Below, one piece after another: positions 24,621 through 32,427 of a stretch of DNA of 32,427 nucleotides. How positions within the stretch are numbered: position 1 is the first letter of the stretch; the number at the start of each line of letters is the position of its first letter. The position numbers and the translations under genes are program-made. The notes under the pieces were generated by a model, which was given only the letters and a program-made list of their open reading frames with translations, was not told the origin of the DNA and ran no database searches. Origin of the DNA: Candidatus Kaiserbacteria bacterium (lineage in GTDB: Bacteria > Patescibacteriota > Minisyncoccia > Phycocordibacterales > UBA2100); NCBI GenBank assembly GCA_016214605.1, contig JACROD010000023.1:1-32427 (forward strand). The letters run 5' to 3'.

Positions 24621-26726
24621 TTACGCCATCGGAAACTCCACGGTGAATTGTGCGCCGGTGCCCGGACCTTGGGATTCAGCCCAGATCTTGCCGCCATGCG
24701 CTTCAACGACGATCTTGGCCACAAAGAGGCCGTAGCCGGTCGAATGCACGTTGACCTTAGTCGAATCCTTACCCTTTCCGCCTTCGGTAAAAAGCCTTGC
24801 CATGTCTTCCGGCACGATGCCGACACCTGTATCTTTGACCGACAAGCGAAATGTATGATCCGTGCGCGCGAGTTCTATACGGATTTTCCCTCCCGAGGGT
24901 GTGTATTTAATTGCATTGTCGATAACGTTGCGGATCACGTGCCGAGCAATCTTCTCCTCGTCGCCGGTCATCGAAAAATCTCCTTCACCGACCGATATCT
25001 CGAATGCGAGATGTTTCTTTTCTGCCGCGGATTCTTGCTGATGCATCACATGTGTGAGAGCCTCCTTGAGGTCGAATGGCTTCTTGTAATAACTCATCGT
25101 CCCCTTTCTGAGATTGGCAGCGCTCATAATGTCGATCACGGTCGAGACGCCTTCTTCCATTTCTACGAACGCATCGTTCGACATCTGTCTGAGCTCCGGT
25201 GAGACCGGTCCGAAATCCCCCTCTTTGAGCGATGCAAAGGCGTACATGCCTTTCGTCATGTACGACTTAACCTCATGGCTTACGAAATGCAGGAGGGTCT
25301 CTTGCCGGGAATTGGCATCGGTGAGCTCTTGTGTCCGCTCCTTGACCTTCTCTTCGAGTCCGCGGCTGTATTCATAGAGTTCTTGCCGGGATTTCTTGAG
25401 CGCCTGGCTCATTTGATTGAACGAGATCGCAAGAGTCCCGATCTCGTCCTTGCTTTGGATCTGGAGATTATAATCAAAGTTTCCCTTTCCGATCTCTTGC
25501 GCCCCCTTGGTCAATTCCTGGACGGGTTTGACGATTTGAGTGACCAGAATGAAGCTGGCCAGCGAGATCATGAGGAGAATGAGGAGGCTTATCGGTAGCA
25601 TTGTATAGGTGATCGTATCGCGTATCGAACTCGATATTTCAGCGTGCAGGGAGGTCACCGCTTTAAGCATGACATCTTTTTCGACGACGATGGCCATGCT
25701 AAATCCCGTCTGCTTGAGCGGTGCGTATGCCACAAAGAGCTCTTTTCCCCCGCTCGTGATCGAGCCGAAACCTTTGAGTCCGCTTTCCATCTCTTTTAAT
25801 AAAGGCAGGAACGTGGGAGTGGAAGACGAGAGATCGGTGCGTACTTCACCTGTCTGCCGGGGCCTGCCGAGGATGTCTCGGTATGCCCGATCCGGAAAAG
25901 CGACCGTGTGTCCGTCTTTGTCCACCAGGAAAGAATATGATCCCTCGACCGGCGAGTACTCGCCGATGGTCTTGATGATGTCATTGAGCAAGACGTCGAT
26001 CCCGACGACCCCTTGAAAGCCATCTTTGGTGTAGACCGGTGCGGAGGCGGTGATCATGAGGCCGCGCTGTGCCGGATCATCATACAGCGGAGACCAGACG
26101 ATATTTTTTTCGGGATCGTTCTTTGGGGTAGCCTGCTTGTAGACGATGTCTTCGAGCGAATTATAATCGGGCGGTGCGACGCTGCCGAGGACGATATTGG
26201 GATAGTATCGCGATATACCCCTCGTATCGATCTCATAGGCGGCGACGATATTTGGGTTGGTCGATAACATGCCGGGAGCGACGAAGTCCAGATAAGCGCT
26301 GTGTTCGATGTGCGCCCTATCGATCGCGGTCAGGGTGATGAAGTTGGGAATAAAGACCGTCGAGATGTCCGATTCTTTGTTGAGATATCGTCCGTTTTCG
26401 CGGTATATCCGGTCGCCAAATTGCCAATATGCGTCATTGCCGAACGCCGCGGGATATTCGTATGTGTTTTGTGCAAATGCCGCGAGCTTGCTTGCCTCGT
26501 TCTTCATGTGTTCAAACAAAAAGTCCTGCTGTTCGGCGGCGGAATCGGTGAGTTGTATGAGGAAGTCCTTTGCTTGTTGGCGTAGTGTAACGGCAGTGGC
26601 ATCTTCGGCGTTGACGCCCGCCGTCTGGGTCGAGAGCACACCGAGCGCGGTCGTGATTAATATCGTGATGGCGGTCAATCCGAGCGCGAAGGTGAGAATC
26701 TCTTTTTTGAGGCTCTTGAAGAACAT
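24621..26726 (-). CDS. Cache-domain sensor histidine kinase with HAMP and HATPase domains
   Basis: Extracellular PAS/cache-like region (WSPLYDDPAQRGLMITASAPVYTKDGFQGVVGIDVLL); HAMP; FVSHEVKSYM; NVIDNAIKYTPSGGKIRIEL; DTGVGIVPEDMARLF; GYGLFVAK. Confidence 0.88.
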   Translation of the reverse strand: MFFKSLKKEILTFALGLTAITILITTALGVLSTQTAGVNAEDATAVTLRQQAKDFLIQLTDSAAEQQDFLFEHMKNEASKLAAFAQNTYEYPAAFGNDAYWQFGDRIYRENGRYLNKESDISTVFIPNFITLTAIDRAHIEHSAYLDFVAPGMLSTNPNIVAAYEIDTRGISRYYPNIVLGSVAPPDYNSLEDIVYKQATPKNDPEKNIVWSPLYDDPAQRGLMITASAPVYTKDGFQGVVGIDVLLNDIIKTIGEYSPVEGSYSFLVDKDGHTVAFPDRAYRDILGRPRQTGEVRTDLSSSTPTFLPLLKEMESGLKGFGSITSGGKELFVAYAPLKQTGFSMAIVVEKDVMLKAVTSLHAEISSSIRDTITYTMLPISLLILLMISLASFILVTQIVKPVQELTKGAQEIGKGNFDYNLQIQSKDEIGTLAISFNQMSQALKKSRQELYEYSRGLEEKVKERTQELTDANSRQETLLHFVSHEVKSYMTKGMYAFASLKEGDFGPVSPELRQMSNDAFVEMEEGVSTVIDIMSAANLRKGTMSYYKKPFDLKEALTHVMHQQESAAEKKHLAFEISVGEGDFSMTGDEEKIARHVIRNVIDNAIKYTPSGGKIRIELARTDHTFRLSVKDTGVGIVPEDMARLFTEGGKGKDSTKVNVHSTGYGLFVAKIVVEAHGGKIWAESQGPGTGAQFTVEFPMA

Positions 26727-26820
26727 ATGGCATTCATTGTATACGCAATGGGGCGCCACGGCGCTCTCGATGTGCGCTTATGTTGTGGACAATGATTTGC
26801 TATAGTAGCTTCACACGCAT

Positions 26821-27984
26821 ATGTCCGCATTCAACCCTGATGATTTCCAATTATCGCGCGAGCACTCACAGCGGCTTGATCATCTGCACGACGCATTTAT
26901 TAGCGGTGTCGAGCGACACCTCGGCTTCCCGGCCAATATCCTCTACGATTACACCGATCTCCATCGCTTTTTCAACTTCACTATCAATAATGTGGGCGAT
27001 CCGTTTGCGGACGAAGGTATCTATGAGATCAATACCCACGCATTTGAGCGTGAGGTACTGGCCTTTTTTGCCGATCTCTATCATGCATCAGAGGGCGCAT
27101 ATGGCGGGCACATCACCAACGGCGGCACCGAAGGTAATATGTACGCGCTCTATCTGGCTCGTGAGGCATTGCCGGACGGCATCATGTATTTCTCGCACGA
27201 TGCGCATTACAGCATGCCCAAGATCGCCAAGGTCCTCGGTGTGCCCTATCGCCTAATACGTTCACAGGCCAACGGCGAGATGGACTATACCGATCTGGAA
27301 AAGCAGCTAGGGGAGCATCCTGATCGCCCGCCGATCATTGTCGCGACCATCGGTACCACCATGAAAGGCGCCGTCGATCGGATCGAAGAGATCGTCGAAG
27401 TGCTCAAGTGTAATGCCATCGAGAATTTCTATATCCACTGCGATGGTGCACTCGGAGGCATGGTCCTTCCTTTCGTCGAGCACGCGCCGCTTTTTGATTT
27501 TCAGTTGCCGATCAGCTCGATCTCCGTCTCCGGACACAAGATGATCGGCTCCCCCATCCCCTGCGGCGTCGTGATCGTACGCAAAGAGCACGTCGCGCGC
27601 GTACAGCGAGAGATCGAGCTGATTGGCTCTCACGATACGACCCTTTCCGGCTCGCGCAACGGCCACTCGGTGCTTTTTCTCTGGTGTGCGGTCCAAAGAT
27701 TCGGCATCGATGGCTTCAAACAAATGATCGCCCGATGTTTCGATCTCAAGAAATACACACTCAAAAAGCTCAAAGAAACATCATGGGATGCGTATTCTGG
27801 AGACTATTCGGTCATTATCATGATCAAACGGCCCTCAGACAGGCTGGTTCGCAAGTGGCAGCTCGCCATCGAAAAAGATTCCGCGCACCTGGTAATCATG
27901 CCCAACATCACCAAAGAGCACATTGATGCTTTCATAGAAGATCTGCGGCAAGAAAAAACGCGCCTCATCAAGAAAAAGAAATGA
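26821..27984 (+). CDS. Group-II PLP-dependent decarboxylase, histidine-decarboxylase-like
   Basis: GGHITNGGTEGNMYALYLAREALPDGIMYFSHDAHYSMPKIAKVLGVPYR; HCDGALGGMVLPF; SGHKMIGSPIPCGVV (PLP Lys). Confidence 0.87.
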   Translation: MSAFNPDDFQLSREHSQRLDHLHDAFISGVERHLGFPANILYDYTDLHRFFNFTINNVGDPFADEGIYEINTHAFEREVLAFFADLYHASEGAYGGHITNGGTEGNMYALYLAREALPDGIMYFSHDAHYSMPKIAKVLGVPYRLIRSQANGEMDYTDLEKQLGEHPDRPPIIVATIGTTMKGAVDRIEEIVEVLKCNAIENFYIHCDGALGGMVLPFVEHAPLFDFQLPISSISVSGHKMIGSPIPCGVVIVRKEHVARVQREIELIGSHDTTLSGSRNGHSVLFLWCAVQRFGIDGFKQMIARCFDLKKYTLKKLKETSWDAYSGDYSVIIMIKRPSDRLVRKWQLAIEKDSAHLVIMPNITKEHIDAFIEDLRQEKTRLIKKKK

Positions 27985-27996
27985 ACGCCAAAAGAA

Positions 27997-28022
27997 AAAC
28001 ACCGGCGCTGAGGCCGGTGTTT
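27997..28022. terminator. Terminator
   Basis: AAACACCGGC gctgag GCCGGTGTTT. Confidence 0.75.
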
Positions 28023-28031
28023 GAGCTTGCG

Positions 28032-28550
28032 TTAGCGATATATCCGCTGTCTCCACTCGATCAAAGAGCGGCCCGAAGCAGGATCATAGGGCTTGAATGT
28101 GACAACAGGCGTGCACTCAGTTCGCTTCCAAGGGCCGTCTTTTGGCGTAGAGATATCTAGTGAGTATCTTGCCGCAAAAGCACGTGTCGATGCCCCTTCT
28201 TCGGTAAAGTTGACGCCGAGCAGCGATGTCTCTTCAGTGATGATGCCTACTTGCCGTTCGCAGTGGATGCCGACCGCGTAGTGGGAGCGGTAGACAATAG
28301 CTATTGCGCGGTCGAATGCTTTCTGAGTGTGTGACCTATCAGCCGCATATACGATAGCCTCGGCATGAAGTGCTTCATCTGCTGTGGGGTAGCAATGATC
28401 TGTAGCCACTCCCACCCCATCTGCAAACACCGCTACAGCCCCGTAGCATTGGAGGTGGTGCGGGTCATCTTCTGCTATGGCGGCCTGTATGACGCTGCCG
28501 CCCAGTAAAAAGCCAATGGCCAAAGCGGTCATTTTGATCGCATTTCTCAT
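28032..28550 (-). CDS. Hypothetical secreted protein
   Basis: Signal peptide MRNAIKMTALAIGFLLGGSVIQAAIA; no family recognised. Confidence 0.6.
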   Translation of the reverse strand: MRNAIKMTALAIGFLLGGSVIQAAIAEDDPHHLQCYGAVAVFADGVGVATDHCYPTADEALHAEAIVYAADRSHTQKAFDRAIAIVYRSHYAVGIHCERQVGIITEETSLLGVNFTEEGASTRAFAARYSLDISTPKDGPWKRTECTPVVTFKPYDPASGRSLIEWRQRIYR

Positions 28551-28650
28551 TTCGCATTCCTTTTACGCTTGATCCACATATCCAGACTGCGTGGATTTTT
28601 TCTTTTTTGACTAGTGTGATTATGTCACGAATATACAAAATATGCAAAGA

Positions 28651-28678
28651 AAGGCCCGTGCAATGAAGCACGGGCTTT
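28651..28678 (-). terminator. Terminator
   Basis: GCCCGTGC aatgaa GCACGGGC with A/T flanks. Confidence 0.65.
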
Positions 28679-28695
28679 GAAGGCCAACAACGATG

Positions 28696-29391
28696 TTACT
28701 CGTCGTATTCGACCGGAGGTTCAGAAGCTTGCTCGACGACAGGGATGCCCTGCGCCCGCGCAGCTTCCATGATCTGGTGAAAGGCAGCCCGGATCTGAGC
28801 CGGATCTCCTGATCGCAGCTGTTGCCAGATCCAGGAATAAGTTCCCCTATCCATGACCGTGTAGCATCCGATTTTGCTCAGATAGATGTAGGCCGGACCA
28901 GGATATCCGATATTTTCATACCAAATCCCCGGAATACCGCCAGCATCTTGCGGACCGGTGCCGCGGGGTTTTTCCCACTGCACCGTGTAGGGGTTCCAGA
29001 CCGGCTGCAACGTTCGTACACAGGCCAGCCGTGGTGGTGGCGTTTGTTGCTGAGCAAAAGCTGCGAAAACCCCACTCATGGCCATGGCGATGATAGCATT
29101 GCCGCCACCACCGTGATGGTAGCCGCCGCGCCACCCACCGCCCATAGGGCGAGGATAGTAGCCGCCGCCGTAGCCTTGGCCACCATAGTAGCCACCGTTG
29201 TAGCCGCGACCGCGCATCCACACAGGTGGATTGCCGTCACGACCGTTGCGGCCGTCGTCGTTCATCTCTTGGTTTCGGTCGTGTCGCTGCGCCCAAGCGT
29301 CTGCGCCACCGCCGTAGCCCCAACCTTGTGCAAAAGCATCGCTGCCGGTAAAAGCAGCAAGCAAAAGCGCAAGAATCAGATATTTCCTCAT
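28696..29391 (-). CDS. Secreted Gly/Tyr-rich protein
   Basis: Signal MRKYLILALLLAAFTGSDAFA; WMRGRGYNGGYYGGQGYGGGYYPRPMGGGWRGGYHHGGGG. Confidence 0.65.
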   Translation of the reverse strand: MRKYLILALLLAAFTGSDAFAQGWGYGGGADAWAQRHDRNQEMNDDGRNGRDGNPPVWMRGRGYNGGYYGGQGYGGGYYPRPMGGGWRGGYHHGGGGNAIIAMAMSGVFAAFAQQQTPPPRLACVRTLQPVWNPYTVQWEKPRGTGPQDAGGIPGIWYENIGYPGPAYIYLSKIGCYTVMDRGTYSWIWQQLRSGDPAQIRAAFHQIMEAARAQGIPVVEQASEPPVEYDE

Positions 29392-29478
29392 TTTCGCCTC
29401 CTAGCGAAGGTGTTGACTCAACTCAAAGATCAATTTGACCTTCTAATGCAATTGTAGCACAATATAATAAAAAAGCAA

Positions 29479-29516
29479 GCACCAAAAAGCCCCTTAAAAT
29501 AGGGGCTTTTTGGTGC
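29479..29516. terminator. Bidirectional terminator-like perfect hairpin
   Basis: GCACCAAAAAGCCCC ttaaaata GGGGCTTTTTGGTGC, 15-bp stem. Confidence 0.8.
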
Positions 29517-29530
29517 AGTGTTCGTCTGGC

Positions 29531-30022
29531 TTAGTAACCGTAATAACCGCCGTAAGGATTGTAGCTGCTGTAGGGATTATATCCACTGTAGTAGCTAGGG
29601 TAAGAGTTGCCGCCGTAATAACTATTGCCGCCACTGTAGCCGTATGCTCCGCCATAGTACGCAGGCTGATATTGAGTCTGGTATTGACCGTAGCCGTAAC
29701 CCGAATAGTTGTTTCCATAGCCGCTATAGCTTTGTTGCGGGTTCATGATCATCCAGCCGGGGCCATATGGACTGCTGGAGCGCGCGAGGCGCTGTGCACA
29801 GTCGCCGTAGCCATAGTCGGTGCAGTCGGTGCCGATATAGAAGCGAAGGCTTTGCAGAGACATGGCCTGCGCGGCAAGCTGGGCACTATACATACTGTTG
29901 CTGTTGCCCTGATACGGATTTGTCTGTTGGTACATCGGCATGGAGCTATAAGCCGAAGCCGCCAATGGCGTGACCAATAGGACCAGTGCCGCGAGTGTGA
30001 ATGAGTATTTCTCGATATGCAT
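29531..30022 (-). CDS. Secreted Tyr/Gly/Ser/Asn-rich low-complexity protein
   Basis: Signal peptide, then QQSYSGYGNNYSGYGYGQYQTQYQPAYYGGAYGYSGGNSYYGGNSYPSYYSGYNPYSSYNPYGGYYGY. Confidence 0.65.
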   Translation of the reverse strand: MHIEKYSFTLAALVLLVTPLAASAYSSMPMYQQTNPYQGNSNSMYSAQLAAQAMSLQSLRFYIGTDCTDYGYGDCAQRLARSSSPYGPGWMIMNPQQSYSGYGNNYSGYGYGQYQTQYQPAYYGGAYGYSGGNSYYGGNSYPSYYSGYNPYSSYNPYGGYYGY

Positions 30023-30149
30023 ACATTAAATAATAGGTTAATTGCCGTTAAGGCCGCGTGAAGACTGGTGCCACGCATGGTGCGATAGGGGCACGTGGAG
30101 CTAGATTGCCACAAAGCTTATGCTCACACAAGCGCTCTCTGTGATGTGG

Positions 30150-30656
30150 TCACGAGCGGACGAAGGCCATGAGGAGGTATCCTGCGATAAGCCACCAAAA
30201 TGCGTATGCGGCGCCAAAGACGGTCTCGATGACCGGGCCAAAGTGCCACACTGACTGGAGCGCGGGTACCTGGATCCACATGACGAGGGTAATGATCGTC
30301 GCGGAGAGACCGGCTACGATAGAAACGGTCGGCGTGCTCCCCGATCCGCCCAATGCATACATGATCCGATACACGAGGACAAAAAGCACCCCAAAAAGCA
30401 AGGCGAAGACTGCAGACTGTACGTAGGGTGAGGTGATTTTATCGAGTAGGGGGCCGAGGAACGAAGCGTGGGCGAGGAGGCCTGCAGAAAAGACCGTGAG
30501 CGGAAGTGTCACGGCGAGTGTCGCCGCGCGCGCGGTGTCGCTGCGCAGCGAATCAATCACCAGGATTATCAGGAATGCGATGATGATCACCCAATCAATC
30601 GGTGCGTGCGCGAATATCGCGGTCGTCGAAGCAAGTGTGGTCGAAGCAAGATCCAT
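30150..30656 (-). CDS. Membrane protein (CvpA-like topology)
   Basis: About four TM segments; IDWVIIIAFLIILVIDSLRSDTARAATLAVTLPLTVF. Confidence 0.6.
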   Translation of the reverse strand: MDLASTTLASTTAIFAHAPIDWVIIIAFLIILVIDSLRSDTARAATLAVTLPLTVFSAGLLAHASFLGPLLDKITSPYVQSAVFALLFGVLFVLVYRIMYALGGSGSTPTVSIVAGLSATIITLVMWIQVPALQSVWHFGPVIETVFGAAYAFWWLIAGYLLMAFVRS

Positions 30657-30673
30657 TCCCTCTAGTATACTCC

Positions 30674-31759
30674 CTACAATCCTTCGCTACGGAGTTTCTC
30701 CACAAGGTCACGTGCCGCCTTCGAGAGCTTCTTGGGGAACTGAATATCAATGCGTACCAGCAGGTCGCCGCGCGATCCGCGGCCCGACGGTACGCCTTTT
30801 GACTTGAGGCGGATCATTTCGCCATGGACGACTCCGGCGGGTACGGGGACGCTCTCGTCGCCGTCAAGTGTGCGGACGGTGTAGGTGCCACCGAGGAGTG
30901 CATCGGTGAGCTTGATCGAGAGTGTGGTGATGAGCGTCGTGCCCTCACGCGTGAAGGCTGAGTCCTGCTTCACATGGAGCTTTACATAGAGATCCCCCGC
31001 GCCGCCGCCCGGGGCCACTTCTCCCCTGCCCGGCATGCGGATCATCTCGCCGTCGGAGACTCCGGCAGGTACCGAGACATGGATCTCTTCTTGACGTCTC
31101 GCGACACCTTCGCCACGGCAGGTGGGGCACACGGTCTCAGGGATCTCTCCGCGCCCGTGGCATTTGGGGCAGGTGCGCGTGGTCGTGACGGTGCCAAAGA
31201 TCGAATTGCGTGTCTCGCGGATTTCGCCCTTGCCATTGCAGCTCGTGCAGGTGACCATCTTGGAGCCTTTCTTGGCGCCCGATCCTTCGCAGGTCTCGCA
31301 GACACCGATCTTGGATACGAGGACGCGGCGATCGGTACCAAAAATGCTTTCTTTGAATGAAAGCTCGATATCGATCGAGACGTCGCGGCCCCTCGACTGC
31401 GCTCGGGACGCGCCTCCGCCGCCGAAGAATTCACCAAAGATATCGCCGAGATCGAATTCGACATTTTGGCCGTTGAAGTCAAAACCGCCGCCGTTTTGGA
31501 AACCGGAAAAATCGAATCCGCCAAAACCGCCCCCTTGCGGTCCCCCACCACCGGCAAACGTCTTGCCGTATGCATCGTATTCAGCGCGCTTCTTCTTGTC
31601 GGACAAAACCGAATAGGCTTCACTCACTTCTTTGAACTTGGCCTCGTCACCGCTTTTCTTGTCAGGGTGATATTTGTGAGCGAGCGTGCGAAAAGCCTTC
31701 TTGATATCTTCTTCGCTAGCCTTTTTTGATACTCCAAGGATGTCGTAATAGTTTTTCAT
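30674..31759 (-). CDS. dnaJ: Chaperone protein DnaJ
   Basis: [35 protein letters not shown] (HPD); four CxxCxGxG-type zinc repeats ([32 protein letters not shown]). Confidence 0.95.
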   Translation of the reverse strand: MKNYYDILGVSKKASEEDIKKAFRTLAHKYHPDKKSGDEAKFKEVSEAYSVLSDKKKRAEYDAYGKTFAGGGGPQGGGFGGFDFSGFQNGGGFDFNGQNVEFDLGDIFGEFFGGGGASRAQSRGRDVSIDIELSFKESIFGTDRRVLVSKIGVCETCEGSGAKKGSKMVTCTSCNGKGEIRETRNSIFGTVTTTRTCPKCHGRGEIPETVCPTCRGEGVARRQEEIHVSVPAGVSDGEMIRMPGRGEVAPGGGAGDLYVKLHVKQDSAFTREGTTLITTLSIKLTDALLGGTYTVRTLDGDESVPVPAGVVHGEMIRLKSKGVPSGRGSRGDLLVRIDIQFPKKLSKAARDLVEKLRSEGL

Positions 31760-31801
31760 AGATTAACCGAGACAAAATGTCGCCTGCCCCGTGAGGACAC
31801 C

Positions 31802-31837
31802 CTAGTGTCCTTCTACGGGGTAGTAGTTCTTTGCCAT
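31802..31837 (-). CDS. Candidate leaderless upstream ORF of dnaJ
   Basis: ATG GCA AAG AAC TAC TAC CCC GTA GAA GGA CAC TAG = MAKNYYPVEGH*, 6 nt after TATAAT (31844-31849). Confidence 0.4.
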   Translation of the reverse strand: MAKNYYPVEGH

Positions 31838-31881
31838 GGGGAGATTATATACAGATCAGCCCGTTTTTGCGAGGTGGGTTT

Positions 31882-31938
31882 GAGACCAATTTTTCTTAGC
31901 AGTAAGCCGCTTTAGAAAAATGGCCATGCCCTTGTGGT
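31882..31938. repeat. 57-bp hairpin repeat, copy 2 (intergenic, upstream of dnaJ)
   Basis: GAGACCAATTTTTCTTAGCAGTAAGCCGCTTTAGAAAAATGGCCATGCCCTTGTGGT. Confidence 0.9.
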
Positions 31939-32029
31939 GCAAAGACTGACACTATCAGCGTATTCGCGGTATTGTATTGCAATAAGTATTGTGATACTAG
32001 TTAGCTTAGTTGTTGATTAGGAGGATGAA

Positions 32030-32272
32030 ATGACCGATGTGTCACTCGAAGAACAAATCCTATCAAAACTTACTCTCAGTGGGAGTATGTCTGCAGGGGA
32101 TCTCGTTGATGAGATTATTGTCGATCTCTGTGGTTCACGCGACTTTCGGGAATTTCGAAAAGCTGAAAAACAACATTCCAGCAAAATACGACGAGAAATT
32201 CGGCGTCTTATGGATTCCGATTGCATTCAACTGGGGCAGGGTATGAAATTGGAGAGAGTAGAAATTTCCTAA
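32030..32272 (+). CDS. Hypothetical protein, 80 aa, possibly winged-helix-like
   Basis: Strong SD AGGAGG before ATG; MTDVSLEEQILSKLTLSGSMSAGDLVDEIIVDLCGSRDFREF. Confidence 0.65.
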   Translation: MTDVSLEEQILSKLTLSGSMSAGDLVDEIIVDLCGSRDFREFRKAEKQHSSKIRREIRRLMDSDCIQLGQGMKLERVEIS

Positions 32273-32314
32273 ATACTACAGCGTCACCCCCATTTGTCCC
32301 CCAGGGCTTTTTCG

Positions 32315-32348
32315 AGAGCCTGCCACTTGCGCAGGCTCTTTTTTTATT
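32315..32348 (+). terminator. Terminator
   Basis: AGAGCCTGC cacttgc GCAGGCTCT ttttttattta. Confidence 0.8.
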
Positions 32349-32427
32349 TATTTTCCGTTCCTGTATCGGGTGGGGTCTGGCCGTCTTGTGGCGGGGTCTG
32401 ATCTTCCGGCTTTTGTTCGGGTTGGGC
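32344..32427 (-). CDS. C-terminal end of a protein extending beyond the window
   Basis: Minus-strand AQPEQKPEDQTPPQDGQTPPDTGTENK* reaching the window edge; Pro/Gln/Glu-rich tail. Confidence 0.5.
   Translation of the reverse strand, partial: AQPEQKPEDQTPPQDGQTPPDTGTENK

Noticed and set aside
6784-31938. A 25-kb integrated element bounded by the 57-bp direct repeats as attL/attR
   Set aside because: The interval contains core genes (aspS, trpS, scpA/B, ppiB, dnaJ) and no integrase; dispersed copies of a small element are the simpler explanation.
1-32427. CRISPR arrays, rRNA and tRNA genes
   Set aside because: No regularly spaced direct repeats, cas genes, rRNA motifs or convincing tRNA cloverleafs were seen; tRNA absence was not tested computationally.

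Overview
This is a chromosomal window that looks like Candidatus Patescibacteria (CPR, probably Parcubacteria-like). The assignment is an inference from gene content: archaeal-type AspRS, a class F sortase with a substrate-like neighbour, scpA/scpB, trpS, dnaJ, many tiny intergenic spacers and compact terminators. The backbone holds housekeeping genes (aspS-scpA-scpB-dacA cluster, trpS, ppiB, dnaJ, a cytidylate/dephospho-CoA-type kinase, DUF167) mixed with accessory genes. The accessory set includes HxlR/LUD, an unusual group of amino-acid enzymes (indoleamine 2,3-dioxygenase, phenylalanine 4-hydroxylase, a divergent class-III aminotransferase, a group-II PLP histidine-type decarboxylase), a patatin-like protein, a sortase surface module, a cache-domain histidine kinase and Tyr/Gly-rich secreted proteins. 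The first 7 kb is a gene-fragment zone: a transposase tail, a truncated membrane protein, a PhnB/VOC C-terminus, a GT2 N-terminus, a homospermidine synthase C-terminus and a VOC gene split by a short insertion. The most novel signal is a 57-bp hairpin-bearing repeat at 6784-6840 and 31882-31938 (55/57 identical by eye). One copy interrupts the VOC gene, and both copies are flanked by GAGAC on the left and AAGAC on the right, so it may be a previously undescribed miniature mobile element. Other structure includes a 106-bp element with 26-bp inverted ends (18666-18771), several apparently leaderless promoters, a leaderless uORF plus hairpin upstream of dnaJ, and paired palindromic operators 42 bp apart in the HxlR/LUD intergenic region. 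All calls were made by reading; no database search was run.
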